Shown here: one piece after another, positions 1 to 8,293 of the stretch
Numbering within the stretch: the first letter of the stretch is position 1
How the letters are laid out: every line of letters starts with the position of its first letter
From: Rhodospirillales bacterium
GTDB lineage: Bacteria > Pseudomonadota > Alphaproteobacteria > Micavibrionales > Micavibrionaceae
Length of the DNA: 64,000 nt
Assembly (NCBI GenBank): GCA_023898785.1
Contig: CP060239.1
Location: forward strand, 1,984,001 to 2,048,000
Direction of reading: 5' to 3'
Notes under the pieces: generated by a model
The model's input: only the letters and a program-made list of their open reading frames with translations
Databases searched by the model: none
Told to the model about the DNA's origin: nothing
Made by a program: the position numbers and the translations under genes

Positions 1-1
1 C

Positions 2-319
2 GAAGAGATTGAAGAAGATTGGAAAAAGGCAGGCTACATTATGAAAGAGGATAGCCGTATCGGCATTCCATTTCTTCAACAGCTTAAAAAAGCAAAAATG
101 ACCAAGATCCTTAAAGACCTTGGAAAGCCTCTGCTGATTATGCATGGCGCGCAGGACAAGGTTTCGCCGATTGAGCAGCTTGATATGTTTCGCGCTTGCG
201 CAGGCCACCGCCGTGTTGAAATCACCAGCTTTCAGGATGGAACGCACGGCCTGCCGCAAGAAAACCACCGTAAATCGATGTTTTTTCATATCCGCCAGTT
301 TATCGAGAAATATACTTGA
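2..319 (+). CDS. Alpha/beta hydrolase, C-terminal part (partial)
   Basis: The reading frame is already open at the window edge, so only the last 105 or so residues are visible. The segment LLIMHGAQDKVSPIEQ followed about 35 residues later by GTHGLPQE is the pattern of the acid and histidine members of an alpha/beta hydrolase catalytic triad (Asp after HGAQ, His in GTHG). The nucleophile elbow lies upstream of the window. The substrate cannot be told. It ends about 100 bases before rpmI and is followed by a promoter-like sequence, so it is probably a separate transcription unit. Confidence 0.7.
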   Translation, partial: EEIEEDWKKAGYIMKEDSRIGIPFLQQLKKAKMTKILKDLGKPLLIMHGAQDKVSPIEQLDMFRACAGHRRVEITSFQDGTHGLPQENHRKSMFFHIRQFIEKYT

Positions 320-345
320 TTTTTGCATGACAATGGCGCTATAAA
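316..345 (+). promoter_or_regulatory. Sigma-70-like promoter of rpmI-rplT
   Basis: TTGATT (316-321) and TATAAA (340-345) are separated by 18 bases and lie about 80 bases upstream of the rpmI start. The leader between them and the gene could hold the L20-type autoregulation known for this operon, but I see no clear structure. The -35 box overlaps the stop codon of the hydrolase gene. Confidence 0.45.
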
Positions 346-423
346 CCCGCATACGAATAGATGGCCTGGCGAGTACGGCTGCCTCGGCTATCAGATAACA
401 ACCTTATTTTAAGGAGATATGAA

Positions 424-672
424 ATGCCGAAAATGAAGACCAAGTCGGGCGCTAAGAAGCGTTTCCGCGTTACGTCGAGTGGCAAGGTTAAGGTCAAACA
501 GGCCAAAATGCGCCACATGCAAATGAATAAACCCAAGTCCATGAAACGTAAGGCTAAAGGGCAAACCACGTTGTGTGATGCCGATGAACGCATTGTGCTG
601 TGTAACTGGTTGCCTTATTCCCGGAAGAAAAAGAAAGCGTCTGGCGGCGTTTCAGAAAAGAAGGAGGGCTAG
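424..672 (+). CDS. rpmI: 50S ribosomal protein L35
   Basis: Structural protein of the large ribosomal subunit. The N-terminus MPKMKTKSGAKKRFRVTSSG is the L35 signature, and the core ends in LPY as in other L35 proteins. The start at 424 is set by AAGGAG at 411-416, eight bases upstream; the longer open frame starting at 361 has no such site. At 82 residues it is longer than the usual 64-66. The extra part is a Lys-rich C-terminal tail (RKKKKASGGVSEKKEG). It is followed three bases later by rplT, the standard partner. infC, often the first gene of this operon, is not upstream here. Confidence 0.95.
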   Translation: MPKMKTKSGAKKRFRVTSSGKVKVKQAKMRHMQMNKPKSMKRKAKGQTTLCDADERIVLCNWLPYSRKKKKASGGVSEKKEG

Positions 673-675
673 ACT

Positions 676-1053
676 ATGGCACGCGTTAAAGGTGGACCAA
701 GAGCGCACGCTCGTCACAGAAAAGTTATCAAAGCGGCTAAAGGTTACTATGGCCGCCGGAAAAGTTGTTTCCGCACGGCCGTCCAAGCGGTTGAAAAAGC
801 CGGTCAGTACGCATATCGCGACCGTCGCGCCAAGAAACGCGAATTCCGCAAATTGTGGATTCAGCGGATCAATGCAGCTGCGCGTTTGCATGATATGACG
901 TATTCAACATTCACGCATGGTTTGAAGCTGGCGGGAATTGAGCTGGATCGCAAATCTCTGTCCGAGATTGCTATCCACGATGAGAAAGGCTTTGCTGCGA
1001 TTGCCAAGCAAGCCAAGGATGCGCTTGGTAAAGCTGAAAAAGCCGTGGCTTAA
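676..1053 (+). CDS. rplT: 50S ribosomal protein L20
   Basis: Large-subunit assembly protein that binds 23S rRNA directly. The N-terminus MARVKGGPRAHARHRKVIKA and the following GYYGRRKSCFRTA are typical of L20. At 125 residues it is close to the usual 118-120, with a short Ala/Lys-rich tail. It lies three bases after rpmI and must be co-transcribed with it. In other bacteria L20 represses its own operon by binding the leader mRNA; nothing here proves that. An inverted repeat follows at 1067-1082. Confidence 0.97.
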   Translation: MARVKGGPRAHARHRKVIKAAKGYYGRRKSCFRTAVQAVEKAGQYAYRDRRAKKREFRKLWIQRINAAARLHDMTYSTFTHGLKLAGIELDRKSLSEIAIHDEKGFAAIAKQAKDALGKAEKAVA

Positions 1054-1398
1054 TAAAACGTGTTTTCCCTGCTAAAGCAGGGATCTGATAAGGGGCCATA
1101 CCGCTTAGTGGTCAACGCCTTGCTTTGTTATGTGTAAAATGATGAGTTTAATCTGACGTGTAAAAGTCAAGGCTTGATCTGACGATTATGAATTATCGGC
1201 TGGTCGGCGCTTTTTGGGTAACCTTGGTAAATATAGTAATTTAAATTACTATACTATCCGGCCTATCGTCAGATTGCTCCCGAACACATGGTTCAGGCCA
1301 CGCTCACCATATTCTTCGCGGATAACTGGATTAATTATCTATACTAAGTTACTAATGCTGAATTTTTACAGACATGTAGAATTTTTGTTGCTCGCTGT
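1054..1398. other. Gene-free stretch between rplT and response regulator
   Basis: 345 bases with no convincing gene. An open frame of 62 codons at 1214-1402 has no ribosome binding site and low-complexity composition and is not accepted. The segment separates the rightward ribosomal operon from the leftward signalling genes. Apart from the stem-loop at 1067-1082 I see nothing specific. Confidence 0.5.
1067..1082 (+). terminator. Stem-loop after rplT
   Basis: CCCTGC-TAAA-GCAGGG makes a perfect six-pair hairpin 14 bases after the rplT stop. It has no T-tract, so it may slow polymerase or protect the 3' end rather than act as a full intrinsic terminator. Confidence 0.35.
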
Positions 1399-2064
1399 TT
1401 AATGGATTGTGATGCACCGATTTAGGTAATCCATAATTCTTTCTTTTTTGGGCGGCTTTGAAACAAAGCCAACAGCGCCTTTTTCTATTGCCTGTAGAAC
1501 GTTATCCGCCACACTATCGGCACTGAATACGATAATAAAAGCATCTGTATCGACTTCGATAATTTTATCTATCAATTCAAGTCCGCTTTTACCCGGCATA
1601 TGAATATCCAATAGAAGTACGTCGGGATTATGCCTGAGATATTCACTGACTACCTTGTCACCGCTATCGACTTCTACTACGTCTCCATAAAAACCCAGAA
1701 TTTTTTGCATGGCTTTGCGGACAAACATGTCATCATCGGCAACCATCAGAATGTTTTTCTTCCGCTCTTCGCGTTCTCGAAACATATTTATGGATTGCCC
1801 ATCCTCTTTATCCAACAAGTCGATTTGAATTTGTTTTAAGCCTGTGGGACTCATTTTTCTGGCGAGCACACGACATGCTTGCTCAGGCATCTTTTGTTCT
1901 AAGTCTGATTTTATATTAGCGTAATTATTGATAACGCCAAGGCGAACCAGGCAAACGATCTTGCGTTCTTTGAGAGCATAAACAATACCTTCATGCTCTT
2001 TGTAGGCGATTAATAGCTTTTCAAGAATTTCAGCCTGTGATAAATGACAAGCTTTTGTGGTCAT
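1399..2064 (-). CDS. Response regulator with C-terminal receiver domain
   Basis: A 221-residue protein with a receiver domain in its C-terminal half (about residues 104-221): acidic pocket ADDD at 109-112, phospho-acceptor Asp153 in LLDIHMPG, Ser181 and Lys203 in SKPP. There is no output domain after it. The first 100 residues resemble no family I know and carry neither an Hpt motif nor a DNA-binding motif. Its ATG overlaps the stop of the upstream MHYT-PAS gene (ATGA), so the two are translationally coupled and the upstream protein is the obvious partner. The receiver may be an output in itself or a phosphate sink. Confidence 0.85.
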   Translation of the reverse strand: MTTKACHLSQAEILEKLLIAYKEHEGIVYALKERKIVCLVRLGVINNYANIKSDLEQKMPEQACRVLARKMSPTGLKQIQIDLLDKEDGQSINMFREREERKKNILMVADDDMFVRKAMQKILGFYGDVVEVDSGDKVVSEYLRHNPDVLLLDIHMPGKSGLELIDKIIEVDTDAFIIVFSADSVADNVLQAIEKGAVGFVSKPPKKERIMDYLNRCITIH

Positions 2065-4145
2065 GACATTCCCAATATGGCATTCATTGGTGTGCGGATT
2101 TCGTGCGACATATTAGCCAGAAAATCGCTCTTGGCACGACTGGCCTCTTCGGCAACCCGTTTTGCTTCCTTTAACGCGTTTTCTTTTTCTTTTTGCTCTG
2201 AGATATCCAAAGTCAATCCAAGAAAAGTCGTCTCATGATCATTTTTGATTTCTGTCACACTCAGCTTCATAGGAAAGGTTTGACCGCCTTTTCTGAGGCC
2301 TTCAACATCTACTCCTGTGTCCAGGATATGGGATTCGCCTGTCTCCAGATAGTTCTTAAGATACTGGTCATGCTGGCTGTGATGCGGTTCCGGCATGAGC
2401 ATGCTGACATTTTTACCGATAGCTTCGTGAGCCTGATAACTGAAAATAAATTCCGCCCACTGGTTGAACGTCTGAATGATGCCATTTTTATCTATCGTGA
2501 TGACGCCTTGCATCATATTATTCAAAATAGCGTCAAGATACGTTTTTTCTTTTTCGATAATGGCATTTAAGTGCTCAGCGTCTTCCTTGGACTTCCGCAA
2601 ATCTGCGGTCTGTTCCTCAACGCGTTTTTCAAGATTATCACGGCTGTTTTTAAGGTCTTTTCGAGCTTTCTCAATCGGGTTGGCAATAAAGAAACGCGCA
2701 TAAAGCACCGTTGAGAGAAAAACTAAAAACCCGATACCTAGAATTATCTGTTGTTTGATCTCCAAATTCTGGCTTTTTTGTTCCAGATATTTTTGGATGC
2801 TTTTAACGGATTCGTCTTGCGCTTCCAGCGTTATGCGCAGTTGTGTTGCGAGTTCATCATTCTGCGGCGTGTTGATAATTGTTTTGATGTCAGACTGCAA
2901 TGTTGTGACGGCCAGATGTTTAAGACGCCCCCATTCTTTTTGGGCTGTCAGCAATGCTGACCGGGTATCCTTGTCATTAAAAGGAGTTATCTCAAGCGTT
3001 TTGTTTCCGTCAACGCTCAAAATAACCATCCCGCCTTCAAGCAATCCTTTATAATTAGCCTCAATGTGCTTTTCGTCTTGTTGTACAATCTTATTATTTT
3101 GCGCGGCTTCTTTCCAGTTGTGTGCCGCATGAGTAGCCATAATGATCGAGGTTTGGTGTGTGTAGTGAACCAACAACAGACGTTGCAGGCTTGCTGCGTT
3201 TAACAGGGCACTATCGTTTTTTTTCTCGCTTACGCTGGCGTTGGAGAAAAAATAAGATCCCACAAGAAGAACCAGAAAGAGACTTAACAGCGATGAGAGT
3301 TGAAGAAAAACGGCATTCCCTGAATATTGATTGTCTTCCACTTCTGATGCCTTGCCTTCAGTTGGCTTGTACAGACTCAGGATTATGGTGATTGCAAAAA
3401 TAGTGCTGCTGGTTATGGCTACAATCATCGCCAACGCGTTATAGCTTTGGACAGAATCGTAGCGGCAGTCGGCATAAGGAATAAAAACGGAAGCGGCCAT
3501 GCCGGTGTAGTGCATTCCGCAAATTGCCGCACCCATGATTAATGCCGCCGCTGCCTGCCAAAAGGTCTTTCCACGCCCCTCATGCTGTCCCAACATAAAA
3601 ACGATGAACAGGGCGGCACCTGATGCGGTTACGGCAATCAAGGCGGACAGGGAAAACAGTCCTGGCGTATAACGTAAATCGGCATCCATTTCCATAGCGG
3701 CCATGCCTGTATAATGCATGCCGCATATTGCTGTTCCCAACAATAAAGCGCTGATAACTAACTGTAGAATCTCAATCTTTCCAGTGCGGATAATCTGCAA
3801 AACGCCATAGGCGATGGCAACGGCAATGATCATGGATACAAAAGTCAGGAATGGGTCATAGGTGTGCACCATATCCATGTTATAGGCCAGCATGCCGATA
3901 AAATGCATCGACCATATTCCGGCTCCAAATGCAAAAGCGCCGCCAATATGAAGATATGATTTTTGTTTTTCTGTTTTGGCCTTATGAATGTCGGTTGCCA
4001 GCCGCAAGCCTGTGAAAGATCCCAGCGATGCTATAACATAAGACAGAATAACAAGTGGAATGGCATAGGTGCCATAATATGCGTTTGGCGGAATATCGCC
4101 AAAGAGAAAGAAGTGTTCCAGAAAAGATTGTGGCTCATGCAGCAT
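2061..4145 (-). CDS. MHYT-PAS sensor protein ending just after the H-box
   Basis: 694 residues. The N-terminal membrane part (about 1-260) carries three MHYT motifs, at residues 80 (MHFIGM), 143 and 211 (MHYTGM); such domains are proposed to bind copper and sense a diatomic gas or redox state. Then follow a transmembrane segment (about 284-302), a helical periplasmic region to about 470, a second membrane helix, a coiled coil and a PAS domain (about 540-655). The protein reaches a histidine-kinase H-box (SHEIRTP, His681) and stops 13 residues later, with no ATP-binding domain. It overlaps the response-regulator gene by four bases. Either the kinase was truncated or an ATPase acts in trans. 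Confidence 0.85.
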   Translation of the reverse strand: MLHEPQSFLEHFFLFGDIPPNAYYGTYAIPLVILSYVIASLGSFTGLRLATDIHKAKTEKQKSYLHIGGAFAFGAGIWSMHFIGMLAYNMDMVHTYDPFLTFVSMIIAVAIAYGVLQIIRTGKIEILQLVISALLLGTAICGMHYTGMAAMEMDADLRYTPGLFSLSALIAVTASGAALFIVFMLGQHEGRGKTFWQAAAALIMGAAICGMHYTGMAASVFIPYADCRYDSVQSYNALAMIVAITSSTIFAITIILSLYKPTEGKASEVEDNQYSGNAVFLQLSSLLSLFLVLLVGSYFFSNASVSEKKNDSALLNAASLQRLLLVHYTHQTSIIMATHAAHNWKEAAQNNKIVQQDEKHIEANYKGLLEGGMVILSVDGNKTLEITPFNDKDTRSALLTAQKEWGRLKHLAVTTLQSDIKTIINTPQNDELATQLRITLEAQDESVKSIQKYLEQKSQNLEIKQQIILGIGFLVFLSTVLYARFFIANPIEKARKDLKNSRDNLEKRVEEQTADLRKSKEDAEHLNAIIEKEKTYLDAILNNMMQGVITIDKNGIIQTFNQWAEFIFSYQAHEAIGKNVSMLMPEPHHSQHDQYLKNYLETGESHILDTGVDVEGLRKGGQTFPMKLSVTEIKNDHETTFLGLTLDISEQKEKENALKEAKRVAEEASRAKSDFLANMSHEIRTPMNAILGMS

Positions 4146-4391
4146 ACCTTGTTTATTTTATCTCCGTAAATTCAGAAATAACGGCCATTTTGATGCCATT
4201 TAGGCACATCATCAGAAAGACTGTCATCTGCAACCATGAATTTTATACAAAAACGTCTTCCTGGATAGGTTACTTTTTGAGCTTGCATGCATGTATAACA
4301 CAACCCGTCCAGCTTGTTCTGGTACTATACACTCTTCTATGGGTTGTGGCAATGATTGGCCTAATTAAATAGGGCAGCCCCTTATTAATAA

Positions 4392-5621
4392 TTATTCAAT
4401 CAGCATGCCTTGAAAACGGTCAGCCAGAGGAGGGGTTCGGCGTTTGCGGGTGATTTCGATGAGGCCCAGAGCAGTGATTCCGTGGATTTGCACGGTGCAG
4501 GGATCCTCGTCGATGGCTGCTTCGAGCGCGGCGAGGAGTTTGCCTTGATCTTTGCGGTCCTGGGATTTGAGGAAGTCAATCACGATGATGCCGCCGCAAT
4601 TGCGCAGGCGGATCTGGCGCGCGGCTTCGCGGGCTGCTTCAATATTGACGTCCAGATGGGAAGCGCGGCTGCCACCTTTATTGACGTCGATGGCGGTGAG
4701 CGCGGCGGTACCCTGAATGATGATGTTACCTCCGCCTGGTAACAGGGCGTAGGGGTGAAACAGGTCTTCGATCTGGCCGATAATATCGCGATAGTGAAAC
4801 AAAGCGAGATCTTCAGAGGCGTTATCAAGTTCAATGGGGTCGATTTTGGTAACTAGATCAGGGGCGAAGATTGAACACCATTCCTCGATATGTTTAAAAT
4901 GCTCCATTGTAACAATTTCAATGCGATCAATGGCTTGGCTAGCCTGATCACTTAAGGTGCGCTGGATGGCATCGGGGCCAAGGGCAATTAAGCCCGGCTC
5001 TGGGCCTTCAAAGTATTTCTGGATTTCTTCCCAAGCGCTTTTGAGGATTTTTCCTTCACGGATCAGAACATCGCTTTGGGTGTGAGCTGCGGCAAGGCGT
5101 AGAATGCAACCCTGAATGTCGACCATATTATCCATCATTTTATGGAGCTGTTTACGCAGTTTTTTATCGCGGATGCGTTGGGAAATGCGGTTGCAGTCCA
5201 TATTGGCGCAATAGATCAGGTAGCGGCCCGGCAGAGTGATGTCCATACTCATTTGCGGAATTTTGTTTTCGGAAGGGGTAAAATCGTCCTGATCGTTTGA
5301 TAAGTAAGCGGTTTTAGCCTGCAGCGCAACCATATCGCCGGGTTGAAAACGTTTGGATATACTTTCGTCGCCACCTTTATGCACTTTGCCATCATCGTCG
5401 CGCCAACGTACATCCGCATTGTATAAAATTCCGGTATTATCGCCGTCGAGATCGACAAAGACAGCATCAAGCGCTTTATCGATGGTTTTGACTTTTGCCC
5501 AATAGATAGAACCCCAGCGTATTTCTTCGTACGGCGGGTCGACTTCAAGACCTTCAAGGCGTCCGTTTTTAAGGGCTGCTGCCCAGAGACTACCTTCCAA
5601 CTCTTCTATGAGTATATCCAC
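4392..5621 (-). CDS. rng: Ribonuclease E/G family protein
   Basis: Endoribonuclease for rRNA and mRNA processing. The order is N-terminal S1-like region (about 30-130), 5'-sensor/RNase H-like part, then the DNase I-like catalytic core with TAIDVNKGGSRA and IVIDFLKSQDR, which carry the two metal-binding Asp residues; ITRKR follows near the end. At 409 residues it is shorter than E. coli RNase G (489) and lacks the zinc-link and the RNase E scaffold tail, as in the short alphaproteobacterial version. Start is GTG at 5619-5621 with AGGAAA upstream. It lies 21 bases after maf in the infA-maf-rng order typical of the class. Confidence 0.9.
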   Translation of the reverse strand: MDILIEELEGSLWAAALKNGRLEGLEVDPPYEEIRWGSIYWAKVKTIDKALDAVFVDLDGDNTGILYNADVRWRDDDGKVHKGGDESISKRFQPGDMVALQAKTAYLSNDQDDFTPSENKIPQMSMDITLPGRYLIYCANMDCNRISQRIRDKKLRKQLHKMMDNMVDIQGCILRLAAAHTQSDVLIREGKILKSAWEEIQKYFEGPEPGLIALGPDAIQRTLSDQASQAIDRIEIVTMEHFKHIEEWCSIFAPDLVTKIDPIELDNASEDLALFHYRDIIGQIEDLFHPYALLPGGGNIIIQGTAALTAIDVNKGGSRASHLDVNIEAAREAARQIRLRNCGGIIVIDFLKSQDRKDQGKLLAALEAAIDEDPCTVQIHGITALGLIEITRKRRTPPLADRFQGMLIE

Positions 5622-5642
5622 CGTGTTTCCTCACTGTTGCTC

Positions 5643-6224
5643 TTAGGCGTCAGTTTTAAAGCCAGCGCCTTCTAATACTCTCATTGTATCATAAAGCGAT
5701 AGGCCGACCACGTTTGAATATGAACCGCGGATGAATTTTATATAGCTTTCGGCGTAGCCTTGAATAGCATAACCGCCCGCCTTGCCCCGCCACTGCCCAA
5801 AGTGGAGATATTGATCAATTTCTGAAGGGGTGAGGCGTTTGAATTGGACCAAAGTATCGATGAGGCGGTGGACGGTTTTTCCTGTGGGCGCGATAAGGGC
5901 TATACCTCCGTAGACGTGATGGCGGCGGCCTGAGAGGCTTTCCAGGCAATGACGGGCATAGGGTTTGTCTTCGGCTTTATCGAGGATTTTGCGGCCTGCA
6001 CCAACGACTGTGTCAGCAGCGAGGATAAAGTTACCGGGATTCTTTTTGGCGATGGCGGCGGCTTTTTCGCGAGCGAGGCGCTGGGCCAGATCATGGGGGT
6101 GTTCGCCTTTAAGCGGTGTTTCGTCAATATCGGCCGGAAGGATTTTATCGGGGATGATGCCGATTTGTTTAAGGAGATCTAGCCGCCGTGGTGACGCCGA
6201 GGCAAGGATGAGTTTATTTTTCAC
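5643..6224 (-). CDS. maf: Maf family nucleotide pyrophosphatase
   Basis: A house-cleaning enzyme that hydrolyses non-canonical or excess nucleoside triphosphates. The 193 residues start with LILASASPRRLDLL, followed by DETPLKGEHP and the catalytic region FILAADTVV; the C-terminal GGYAIQGYAES matches the family. Length is normal. Its first 11 bases overlap the end of infA, and RNase G follows 21 bases later, so the three form one transcription unit. Which subfamily (dTTP/UTP or m7GTP) it belongs to cannot be decided with certainty by eye. Confidence 0.93.
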   Translation of the reverse strand: MKNKLILASASPRRLDLLKQIGIIPDKILPADIDETPLKGEHPHDLAQRLAREKAAAIAKKNPGNFILAADTVVGAGRKILDKAEDKPYARHCLESLSGRRHHVYGGIALIAPTGKTVHRLIDTLVQFKRLTPSEIDQYLHFGQWRGKAGGYAIQGYAESYIKFIRGSYSNVVGLSLYDTMRVLEGAGFKTDA

Positions 6225-6432
6225 GGTAAATAATGCGGCCTTTGGTAAGGTCGTAGGGGGTCATTTCGACGATGACGACATCGCCTTGCAACACACGGAT
6301 GCGGTTTTTACGCATTTTACCAGCGGTGTGGGCCAAAATGACATGGTCGTTTTCCAGCGTGACGCGGAACATCGCGTTGGGCAGAATCTCGGATACGACC
6401 CCTTTGAATTCCATTAAATCTTCTTTAGCCAT
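6214..6432 (-). CDS. infA: Translation initiation factor IF-1
   Basis: 72-residue OB-fold (S1-type) protein that binds the 30S A site during initiation. MAKEDLMEFKGVVSEILPNA, then HTAGKMRKNRIRVLQGD and TKGRIIYR are close to the universal IF-1 sequence, and the length is standard. An AGGAC sequence precedes the ATG. It is the first gene of the infA-maf-rng unit; a 129-base gap separates it from UPF0262. Confidence 0.97.
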   Translation of the reverse strand: MAKEDLMEFKGVVSEILPNAMFRVTLENDHVILAHTAGKMRKNRIRVLQGDVVIVEMTPYDLTKGRIIYREK

Positions 6433-6561
6433 CTTGTCCTGTGTCTTTGTTTTTTAAGCTGCATTATCACGCACCTTAAAATTCTATGGTGTTGTTTCTT
6501 TAGAGAATATGGGTATACACCCGCTGCGGGCAAGAATGCAACGGCTTTTCTCCACATGGCG

Positions 6562-7056
6562 TTACCACAGTGCCGGCGCATGAGCGCTATGCAGAACGCA
6601 GATGAGGGTGAAGAGGCGCCGGGCGGTGTCTTCGTCCATTTCTATTTTATCTTCAAGGCGCTCGATTAACAGGCCGGCACCTTCATTATGCAGGCCGCGG
6701 CGGCCCATATCAATGGCCTCAATGCGTGATGGCTTGCCGTCTTGAACGGCCGCATCATAGCTGCGAACAATCAGAAAATAGTCTTTAATCAGACGGCGAT
6801 AGGGCTTAAGGGACAGGACCAGCATTGGCAATTTATTCCCTTGCGCATTTTGTATGCGAAAGACGAGGCGGTTTTCTTCGAGCGTCAAGCAAACATCATA
6901 GGGGCCGGCGGTATCTTTAAAGGGGATAAAGCGGCTGGCGGCTTCAAGATCGCGCAGGGCAATATCGCGGTCGCGGGCAATGAGCGTGCCTTCTGGCGCG
7001 GCTGTGATATTTTCGATGCGGATGGATTTGATCGCTGTTTTTGATGGCTTGGTCAT
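6562..7056 (-). CDS. UPF0262 family protein
   Basis: 164 residues of a family found almost only in Alphaproteobacteria and without known function. The diagnostic stretches are LSLKPYRRLIKDYFLI, SRIEAIDMGRRGLHNEG and the end DTARRLFTLICVLH. No signal peptide or membrane segment is seen, so it is probably cytoplasmic. Its ATG overlaps the hisG stop (ATGA), so it is translated with hisG. In relatives it usually lies next to hisD; hisD is absent here. Confidence 0.9.
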   Translation of the reverse strand: MTKPSKTAIKSIRIENITAAPEGTLIARDRDIALRDLEAASRFIPFKDTAGPYDVCLTLEENRLVFRIQNAQGNKLPMLVLSLKPYRRLIKDYFLIVRSYDAAVQDGKPSRIEAIDMGRRGLHNEGAGLLIERLEDKIEMDEDTARRLFTLICVLHSAHAPALW

Positions 7057-7718
7057 TTTTGTACGGCGGACTGGAAAGCGTTGACCCAGTGGCCAATACG
7101 TTCGGCATCCGTTTTTACGGCGCTGCGGTTTACAACAAGTTTCGATGATATTTCCAGGATTGTTTCAGTTTCGGTGAGGCCATTGGCTTTGAGCGTTGAG
7201 CCGGTGGAAACCAGATCGACAATGCGACGGCAGAGGCCAAGACTGGGAGCGATTTCCATGGCACCGCTCAGCTTGATGCATTCGGCCTGAATACCGCTAC
7301 GTGCATAGTGACGGGCGGTAAGGCTGGGGTATTTGGTGGCAATGCGGATATGGCTTTCATGCACGGTATTCTGTTTCTTCGCATCGGCATCGGGCATGGC
7401 GACGGACAGGCGGCATTTGCCAATACCCAAATCAACGGGGGCATAAAGTTCGTCATAGCTGAATTCCTCAATTGCATCAGAACCGACAACGCCAATTTGG
7501 GCACCGCCATAGGCAACGAAAGTGGCTACATCGAAGGCACGTACGCGGATAATGTCGAGGTCCGCGTGATTAGTAGAAAAGCTCAGCTTTCTGCTGGAGT
7601 CGCTCATGAAATCATCCTCAGGGACAATGTCGCAGGCGCTGAGCAAAGGCATAAGCTCTTCGAGGATGCGGCCCTTGGGCACAGCGAGAATGAGTTTCCT
7701 ATCAGTAGTCATGGCCAT
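7053..7718 (-). CDS. hisG: ATP phosphoribosyltransferase, short form
   Basis: First step of histidine synthesis: joins ATP and PRPP. 221 residues is the short HisG_S form, which in other bacteria needs the regulatory partner HisZ; no hisZ is seen in the window. Recognisable parts are LAVPKGRILEE at the N-terminus, IGVVGSDAIEE, and the PRPP loop DLVSTGSTLKANGL. The start could also be the ATG six bases downstream. It overlaps UPF0262 by four bases. The only other his gene in the window is hisC at 56.9-58.0 kb. Confidence 0.93.
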   Translation of the reverse strand: MAMTTDRKLILAVPKGRILEELMPLLSACDIVPEDDFMSDSSRKLSFSTNHADLDIIRVRAFDVATFVAYGGAQIGVVGSDAIEEFSYDELYAPVDLGIGKCRLSVAMPDADAKKQNTVHESHIRIATKYPSLTARHYARSGIQAECIKLSGAMEIAPSLGLCRRIVDLVSTGSTLKANGLTETETILEISSKLVVNRSAVKTDAERIGHWVNAFQSAVQK

Positions 7719-7837
7719 TGGATAGCCTGAATGATGCGCCGCGGCAAGATTTTTTCTTATCTGTAAGAGCTTGTGCTTTACGTTGTATAAGTCTTTAGGA
7801 TAAATTGTTATGGTTGCTTAGGATTCATGGGGGCATT

Positions 7838-8200
7838 ATGGATATTTTGATTGTTGATGACAATGCTTTTATTTTAGAGATAATTTCAAAAATGTTGGCT
7901 GGTCAAGGCTATAAGATTCATCCTAAAAGTAACGTTGATGAAGCAATTTCGTATTTAGAGGGCGGGTCGGAGTGTGATTTGGTGATTACCGATATTGTGA
8001 TGCCGGAAAAGGATGGGACGAAGCTCGCGTCTTATGTTAAATCTAAAACGCCGAGCATGCCGGTTTTGGCGATGACAGGCGGGTTGGAAAATGCGCTGGA
8101 GGATTATGTGGTTTTGGCTGAGATGTTTGCTGATGAAGTGATGACCAAGCCGTTCCACAAAAATCAGCTTATCGAGACGATTGAACGTCTGGTAGCATAA
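7838..8200 (+). CDS. CheY-like single-domain response regulator
   Basis: 120-residue stand-alone receiver domain: acidic pair Asp7-Asp8, phospho-acceptor Asp52 in VITDIVMP, Thr80 and Lys104 in MTKPFH. No output domain, so it acts by protein contact. The start at 7838 is chosen because a G-rich sequence (ATGGGGGC) lies just upstream; the longer frame from 7805 adds eleven residues not typical of the family. No kinase gene is adjacent, and codon use is AT-richer than in the neighbouring hisG. Confidence 0.88.
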   Translation: MDILIVDDNAFILEIISKMLAGQGYKIHPKSNVDEAISYLEGGSECDLVITDIVMPEKDGTKLASYVKSKTPSMPVLAMTGGLENALEDYVVLAEMFADEVMTKPFHKNQLIETIERLVA

Positions 8201-8293
8201 GGTTGGCTTAAATGCTGTCAAATTAATCAGGCCCTTGGGCAGTACGAGTATGGGTTGGTTTTGTATTGTGCGAATGGAGCGTTGCGACAAAAG

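Noticed and set aside
1214..1402. 62-codon open frame downstream of rplT
   Set aside because: No ribosome binding site, odd composition, no family resemblance.
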